The notes under the pieces are model-generated. The model saw only the letters and a program-made list of their open reading frames with translations, did not search any database and was not told where the DNA came from. A program made the position numbers and the translations under genes. Positions 57,846 through 64,000 of a DNA stretch of 64,000 nt are shown here, in pieces; position 1 is the first letter of the stretch, and the number at the start of each line of letters is the position of its first letter. The stretch is from Cymbidium sinense (Eukaryota > Streptophyta > Magnoliopsida > Asparagales > Orchidaceae). The DNA is taken from NCBI GenBank assembly GCA_021442155.1, contig CM038221.1:48824860-48888859 (forward strand), read 5' to 3'.

Positions 57846-58822
57846 GGGGCTGTTTGGCTGCAGAATTTGCAGTTCGATTTAACTTAAATCCAAACGGTAT
57901 TTTGGACAAGTTAATTCGGATTTAAACCTGCTGATAGCATTTAGGATTTAGAGCGAAGCTCAAGGAGGGTGGGAGGGAAGAAGAGGATTACCTTCGGGAC
58001 CCCTCCCTTCTCTTTTTCGGGCAGTAGCGAGCCGGAAGGGAGTACAAAGATGAAGGGTTTCGAACGCCGAAATTCCCTCAATCTCTTCCTTTTTCCAATT
58101 TTTTGTTTTGATTTAATTTTAATTTATTTAAATAATGATTAATTAATATATCATCTTAAATCAATTATAATTTAAAGAAATTAGATGTAAATGATATAGA
58201 TTTATTATTTTATGATTAATTAATAGAATTATAATAATTGATGTATTATATTCTAATAATTATATTTAATTAGTTTATTTAAAATTATATTATTTTTATG
58301 TAAATAAATTAAATAAAAATTATTATTTATTTAATTTATTAGATATTTTTAATCATAATCTTAATCTTAATACAGATGAAATATATATTTTATTGATTAA
58401 TTAAAGAATATTTTAGTAGGCTATGTTAATCTCTATTATTTATTATTCTTTTATTATACTTTTGTAACTTTTTATCATATATTATTTTTTGTAGTTTTAA
58501 TTTGTGTGTAATTTAAATATTATCATTTATATTTTTATTATATATTTAATTACTTGACTTATTTTTTTATTTGTTTAATTAGTTTTTCTTTATTTTATTT
58601 TATGATAGAAATAATTTTAAAATATTTATTATTTAATATTAAATGAAATAATTAATTTAAATCTTGATAGAAGTAATCAAAGAGGCACAAAATTTAACTG
58701 AATTTAATTATCGGCATATCAAATAATTTTTGGAATTAACTTTTATAGGATTGATTAAATCCGGATTTACTGAATTTGTTAAATCTTATTTGAGTTAAAC
58801 TCTGTGTGCAGCCAAACAGCTC
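57846..58822. mobile_element. MITE-like element with 'gctgtttggctgca' inverted ends
   Basis: The left end GGGGCTGTTTGGCTGCA (57846-57862) is the reverse complement of the right end TGCAGCCAAACAGCTC (58807-58822), with one or two differences at the outer bases. It spans 977 bp, has no coding potential, a G-rich core (57950-58075) and a very AT-rich remainder. Possible TTA next to both ends suggests PIF/Harbinger, while the GTTTGG-type ends also occur in hAT MITEs. Confidence 0.7.
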
Positions 58823-59595
58823 TTACGGATGCCTTTTTTTTCCATTTGAGGAACACTTTTTTTTCCTAAAAATTGATTGTGATTTTCCCGAGAGGCTGAT
58901 ATTTTAATAAAAAAAATTTGTTATTTTTTGAAATATTTTTTTCTTCGAAGTACAAATCCTCAGTAGACAGGGGCAGCACAACTCTAATTTGAAGTCGGCC
59001 CTATGAGATTTTGGTAGTAATTGGTGAGGGCTGTCAAGCCTGTGCTGCTCGTACAACAGAAGATTATTAGGTGTGCTTGTTCAAGTCTTTTAGGGGAATG
59101 TTGCTTACAAATTTCATTTTGTAAGAGCTTTGTATTTTGTTTTAGATTATTCTGCATTAATATTAATATAAGAAGCTGTAGTAAAATAATAAGAACATTT
59201 TAATGGCTTAAATAACTAAGAAAAATCATACTATCATAAATGCAATATCTAAGTTTCATTATTATGATTGCAACGTACCTCAATTAAAAAAAAAAGTTTG
59301 TTTTAGATTTTTACAATTTTACTCAATGATCTACCAAAATTTGGTGGCTAAAAAAATTTTATGGGTTTAAATTTTTTTTATAATAGTTTTTTTTATTATT
59401 TCTAAATGGCTACTGTTGCATAAATAATATATAGTTAGATGCATGAATAGGCAAATGATTAGGGAGAGTGAGAGGGCAAGGGCAAGAGATTTTAAAATTC
59501 TTATATTTACACAATGTCTCTTGGATCATCTAGAAATATATGTGAGAATATTTAATTAAACCTAATATTTAAAAAATATATTACTATAGAAATAT
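58823..59595. other. AT-rich intergenic sequence
   Basis: No gene or repeat was recognised. The 60-codon frame at 59021-59203 has no recognised pattern or supporting context. Confidence 0.5.
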
Positions 59596-59749
59596 CAATT
59601 AGTTGATCATTGTGAGTGTCAATTAATTTAGTTGATAAAGTTCTTAGAAGTTGTTATTAAGGCCTTAACTTTGAATCTCACTCACATCAAAATAAAATTT
59701 CACTTTATGGACTTAAGTTTGTAAAAAAAAATCCAATTTGTTGATCATT
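59596..59749 (+). mobile_element. SINE-like insertion with 16-bp target duplication
   Basis: Flanks CAATTAGTTGATCATT (59596-59611) and CAATTTGTTGATCATT (59734-59749) differ at one base. The 122-bp body has TTTAGTTGATAAAG (A-box-like), ACTTTGAATCTCAC (B-box-like) and an A tail. It looks like a second SINE family, distinct from the one at 62712. Confidence 0.7.
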
Positions 59750-60122
59750 ACATTGTGCATTATAATGGATGTGATTATTAGAGAGAGAATCAATATGTAT
59801 AAGTGATTGAGACTCAATGATTTAATTGTGATCGAATAATTTATATTGTTTGTAATTTTTAAAAAAATTTGATAATTTTTTTATCAAATTTATATTAGTT
59901 TTAAGAGGAAGTAATTTTCTACTATTATTTTATATAATTAATTGAGCTTTTGGTGAATGATATTTAATGGATTTTTTTTAGTGTTACTTTTGAGGATTTA
60001 GTGATAATGGATGTGGAGATTGAGAGATAATTTTTTAAAGTTTTCAAAATAATTGTCCTTTATAGATTAACTAATAATTAGTGAGGAGAACTTTCAAGTA
60101 ATGGAAGATTGTTAAGACATAT

Positions 60123-60415
60123 AGAACTTTCATATAACAATAACAAGCCTTTATCCCATTAAGTGAGGTCAGTTATATGAATCCTTCATCTCCATTATGT
60201 CCTATTATGTGTCAAATTCTCATTTAATTCATGTATATTAAGATCATTTTTTATACATTTTAACTAAGTCTTTTTAGGTCTACCTCAACCTAGGCAAATC
60301 TAATGCTTCTACTCTCCTAACCGGGTCATCGGACGGCCGATATTTTATGTGGCCAAACCATCTAAGACGACTCTCTCTAATCTTATCTGCCATTGCAGCT
60401 ACCCCCATTGAAAAG
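60123..60415 (-). mobile_element. 5'-truncated RTE LINE fragment
   Basis: The + strand begins ATAACAATAACAAGCC and matches 8290-8580 almost word for word ('gaatccttcatctccatt', 'cattttttatacat', 'tcatcggacgg', 'ttttatgtggc', 'ctctaatcttatct'). It lacks an about 12-bp piece ('tttcttaacat') present in the long copy. Confidence 0.9.
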
Positions 60416-62175
60416 TAGAGGGCCAATGATTCAAATGTGATCAGATTCATAAATCTTGATAAAATTTAAACCTTGTATGATGATGGATGAACAAGGATCA
60501 AGGCCAGTTCATGATTTTGATGAAGATTTCATATATTTGAGTGAGTTTTTAGTATATGATGTAGAGAGAGCTTTGATACGATGGGGAGATTATTAAGAGA
60601 TGAGAATACAATATTTAGTTTCATGGCAGATATCAGAAGAATATATTAGTTTGAAAATATCAAATGGTTGGTACTAACTTAGAAAATTTATTATTATTTT
60701 ATTTTTTATTTCTTTGAGTTGAAAGAATTTATCCACTTATTTATTACACTTAATATTAGTCTCCTTGTATTCACCCGACAATTATTATATTTTCTAAATT
60801 AGTTCATGTCGATTATTTTTTTATTCTTATATTCAAAACTTATGTGGTTCAATAAAAAAGAGTGAACTATATTTATGCAATAATTAAGAGCAAAGCTCAA
60901 TGTATTGAAAGGTTAAATAATTACATTAAAGTATGATTCAAACAATACTATTAAAATACATGCACTCATCAAGGGAACATAAAATCAAACAGATAAAAAA
61001 TAATTATAAGTTGAAACACGTGTAGTATGAAACTTTTTCTAAAATAGAATACCTTGGAAGACGATGGAGAGATGCACTAAAGAAAATGTAGTTCATATGC
61101 TCCATCTATAATCACTGGATTAAAAATCATGTTTAAGTATATGAAGTGTGGTATTTGAATAGAAGGGATTTAATAAAAATTTGGTTAAGCATGGATCAGC
61201 ATCACCTAGAGCTTGTAACATCTCAATATCAAGAAAAGTAAGCGCAAAATTCAAAAAATTAGGAGGCCATTAATTGAAAACCACTAAAAAGTCTTTTTGA
61301 AAATCAGCATTACTTTAAGAAAAACCCACAAAGCAAGCAAAATTAAAGTCCAAAATCAATGATTACTTGGGGAGGAGGGAGGGAAAAAAAGCTAAATAAG
61401 ACCAAAACATATTTCAAAGACATGAATGGACATCACCTTGGGAAGAAAGTCATTATTATCCATTTAAGAACATAAGGCTCCATTCAATGAAAGCAAGAAG
61501 TAAATGCAAAGATCAAATTCCTACATCATAAGTGCAATCATAACAAAAAAATTTTATTAGAAAGTTAGGGCCTTAATTCCTAATTCACTCAGCATTTCAT
61601 ATCTATTTTGTAATTTTTAGAATTGTTTAAAGTCTAATTGAACGAGTGATTGATAAGAAAGAACACAAATTCTTTCCCAACAAATTTTCTTTTTTATTTT
61701 GAGATAACTTAGACCAATATAATAACAATAAAATGATAAAACTTTAGAATAATAGGGTGGTCGAATCAAAAAGATAAATGTATTAAAAGCATAAAAGATA
61801 AAACTATATTTTCTTGAAAATTTTAAATACTTCTAAACCATAAATTAAAGGCATATCTACCAAGAAAAATTGATCATCGAGAAGAATGTTCCTCAATAAC
61901 AATATTGTGACCAGGTAGGCATAAAATAAGTGTGATTAGGATTTTCAGGTCGATCTCTATTTACTTGATAAGTTTGATTCACTTATTATAATTTATTAAT
62001 GGAAAAACATTTATGGAGTGCTTTCCGTAGATAGGATGCATTAGCTTATCTAATGAAAAAAAATCAAGATTAGTCGATTTCCAAAGTTTTCCATATTGAA
62101 TTTTGTTTTGATGAGCAATAATATGGAGGCTTCTATAGTTTAAAACCAACATTATGGAACGTCTAAGAAAAGATT
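60416..62175. other. Intergenic sequence
   Basis: AT-rich with no recognised gene, repeat or RNA. Confidence 0.5.
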
Positions 62176-63285
62176 GAAGTCATCTCCCATGTACAAAGGG
62201 CTACAACATATTTCATCCTTCAAAGTAGAGACCACAGCATATTTCATCCTTCAAAGTAGATACCGACCCAACCATCCCCTTATTTCAAGAAACCACCACT
62301 TCAATCATTAGTAATTTTAAATTATTGCTCGAAATCTATAGTAATGAATACTAATATGTAAGAATTATTGTAATTTTTTATTGTTGAAAATTTGAAATGA
62401 ATTAGATAAGTGATTTCCAAACTTTGCTCTTCTTTTAGGTTTGTGTGAGACATCTCCTTGAGTAAGGAGTTAATTTTCTGCAATTTTTTTTTTCAAAAGT
62501 TCTCAATCAAATCTATGTATTTTCTTATCTTATATCTCCCTCATCTTATATAAAGAAACCCAACCATGTTCTATGAAAAAATTCAAGAAAATAGGGCTCG
62601 ACATCAAGTTCGCTAAAACTATCCCTATTGACTTCTATTTCAATGTGGATCCATATGGATATCTCTATAATTTAATATGAGAATTATGGGAGATACAACA
62701 AAGGATTTAAGTTTTTTTTGGACATTTGAGCCAATTTAATGGCAAACTCAAACACACACACACACACAATATATATGCAAGCTTTGAACTCAAGATTTCC
62801 TCGATTAAAAGCCTAAGCTCTCAACCACTAGGGTGAGGTTGCTTGTCAAAGGATTTAAGTCATCTCCAACCATAAGAAATATCATATTAGTCTGTATCCT
62901 TAATTTGAAGTAGAGATCAACTCATCTTTTCTCTTTGTAACCACCAACACTCTTTTATTTCAAAGAAGAGCACCACTCAACCACTTGTAATTAAAAAAAT
63001 TTCATTTAAACTTGTAGAAAAGGTTTTTCTAAGAATTAATGTAACGAATTATTATAAAAGATGTGCAATTTATTATCTATGTGTTTTACACAATTTTCTT
63101 TTCTCTTGGGTATGATGGCTGACATATATCTCATTGGTTAGGAGTTAATTTTATAAAAAATTTTGTAAAACTCTTTATTACTTTTTTGTATTTGCTTGTC
63201 ATGCACCTCTCATCTTATATAATGAATTCCAACCACACTTTATAAAAAATCCAAGGAAATAAGGCTTAGTATCAAGTTGACCAAA
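62176..63285 (+). repeat. About 0.7-kb tandem duplication, second copy lightly decayed
   Basis: 62180-62660 and 62860-63280 share 'aagtcatctcc', 'ttcaaagnagagacca', 'ttatttcaa(g/a)ga', 'ggagttaattttn', 'ctcatcttatataa' and 'caagttngc'. The first copy has in addition a local 31-bp tandem repeat 'acanatatttcatccttcaa' at about 62198-62263. Confidence 0.75.
62699..62859 (-). mobile_element. SINE with perfect 13-bp target duplication
   Basis: The 135-bp body (62712-62846) is flanked by CAAAGGATTTAAG (62699-62711 and 62847-62859). On the - strand it has CTAGTGGTTGAGAGCTTAGG (A-box-like), TTGAGTTCAAAGCTTGC (B-box-like), a (GT)n run, GAGTTTGCCATTAAATTGGC and a short poly-A. It is the best preserved member of the family in the window. 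Confidence 0.85.
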
Positions 63286-64000
63286 TTAGAATTCTGAATT
63301 ACTTATAGTTTTACTCTCAATTCACCACATTTTATCCCTTAAAATTTTCTCACAAACTTCATATCACATTAATTAACAATCTATAGCCCTGATCTAATGT
63401 TTCTCAAATTAGAACCGAGACATATTAGCACATCTTAAAATTTTGAACTCACCTTATATGATATCGAGTTCAAGAAGATCTCATATTTGATTGATGATAA
63501 TATTTTTTTCCCTCCACTACAACACCCTACCAATTTCACCTCCATGATTTTTAAAACATAAAGCCTTTTTTTGCAGCAAGTTTAACATTTGGTAAAAATT
63601 GGAAGTATTGTCACTAATAAAGTTGGATAATCAATAGTACATAATGGTTGTAATAGGCCTAGGTTCCAAAAAAAATCTATAATCCCCTTGCACTAATTAA
63701 ATAATATATTGCTATTATGTAAAATCTTTTAAATAAATTTCATTTTATATATGGAGTTAAGCATAGAAACAAATGAAAGGCCTATGACCACATTTACCCT
63801 ATATAGAGTAGTATGATTCTAAAATATCACTTTTCTAGGAGACCATTATAAAAAAAAAGAATCTTGAAGTAAGAGGTGATTTTTATAAAATACTCTTTGG
63901 ACAATATTTTGTGTTTCCAAATCTTTAATAGGGCATTAACTTTTTCTTAATTGAGTAACAATATTGAGCATTAGGTTTCCTATTAACAACTATTAAAAGA
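63286..64000. other. Intergenic sequence to window end
   Basis: AT-rich with no recognised gene or repeat. Confidence 0.5.

Noticed and set aside
1..64000. tRNA, rRNA or snoRNA genes
   Set aside because: Looked for box motifs and cloverleaf arms by eye; only SINE-derived A- and B-box-like pieces were seen.

Overview
The window reads as nuclear DNA from a flowering plant with a repeat-rich genome. It is AT-rich and has only one recognisable host gene, whose first intron is about 12.8 kb. Nearly everything else is old plant-type mobile DNA: Ty3/gypsy elements of Tat/Ogre-like type, an RTE-clade LINE with a CAA-rich tail, tRNA-derived SINEs, a MITE and an endogenous pararetrovirus fragment. The species cannot be named from the sequence. 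No rRNA, tRNA, CRISPR array, bacterial operon or organelle-like tract was seen. Layout, left to right. 1-2754: a long non-coding LTR-like unit (family B) with a TATA box, a CT-rich leader and a palindromic about 60-bp tandem repeat. 2757-5950: two rearranged 3' pieces of a second, very long LTR family (A). 5951-13320: the internal part of a family-A-type element, with a primer-binding-like site, an array of about 19 stem-loops and a decayed gag; a nearly full-length RTE LINE sits inside this gag between 15-bp target duplications. 13321-41213: a giant arrangement of LTR A1 (7.7 kb), decayed gag/protease/RT/RNase H/integrase on the + strand, and LTR A2 (8.1 kb), with a second B unit nested between gag and protease. 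41214-42700: a broken caulimovirid RT fragment. 44150-57627: a DUF599-family gene on the + strand with two exons, interrupted in its intron by a 9.8-kb Tat-lineage element on the - strand (44547-54368) that carries an extra antisense Transposase_28-like ORF between pol and its 3' LTR. 57628-64000: intergenic DNA with a MITE, SINEs, an RTE tail fragment and a 0.7-kb tandem duplication. How the parts relate: the only host protein is the DUF599 membrane protein, and as read it is broken by two single-base frameshifts and a TGA, so it is a pseudogene or an assembly-error case. The retroelement genes are all defective (stops, frameshifts, lost catalytic residues). The most interesting signals are structural: two unrelated tandem arrays whose units are hairpins with matched changes on both arms, LTRs of about 8 kb, a conserved hairpin cluster in those LTRs, and a dense TTGACC/GGTCAA field inside them. 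All alignments were done by eye; no percentages or database hits are claimed.
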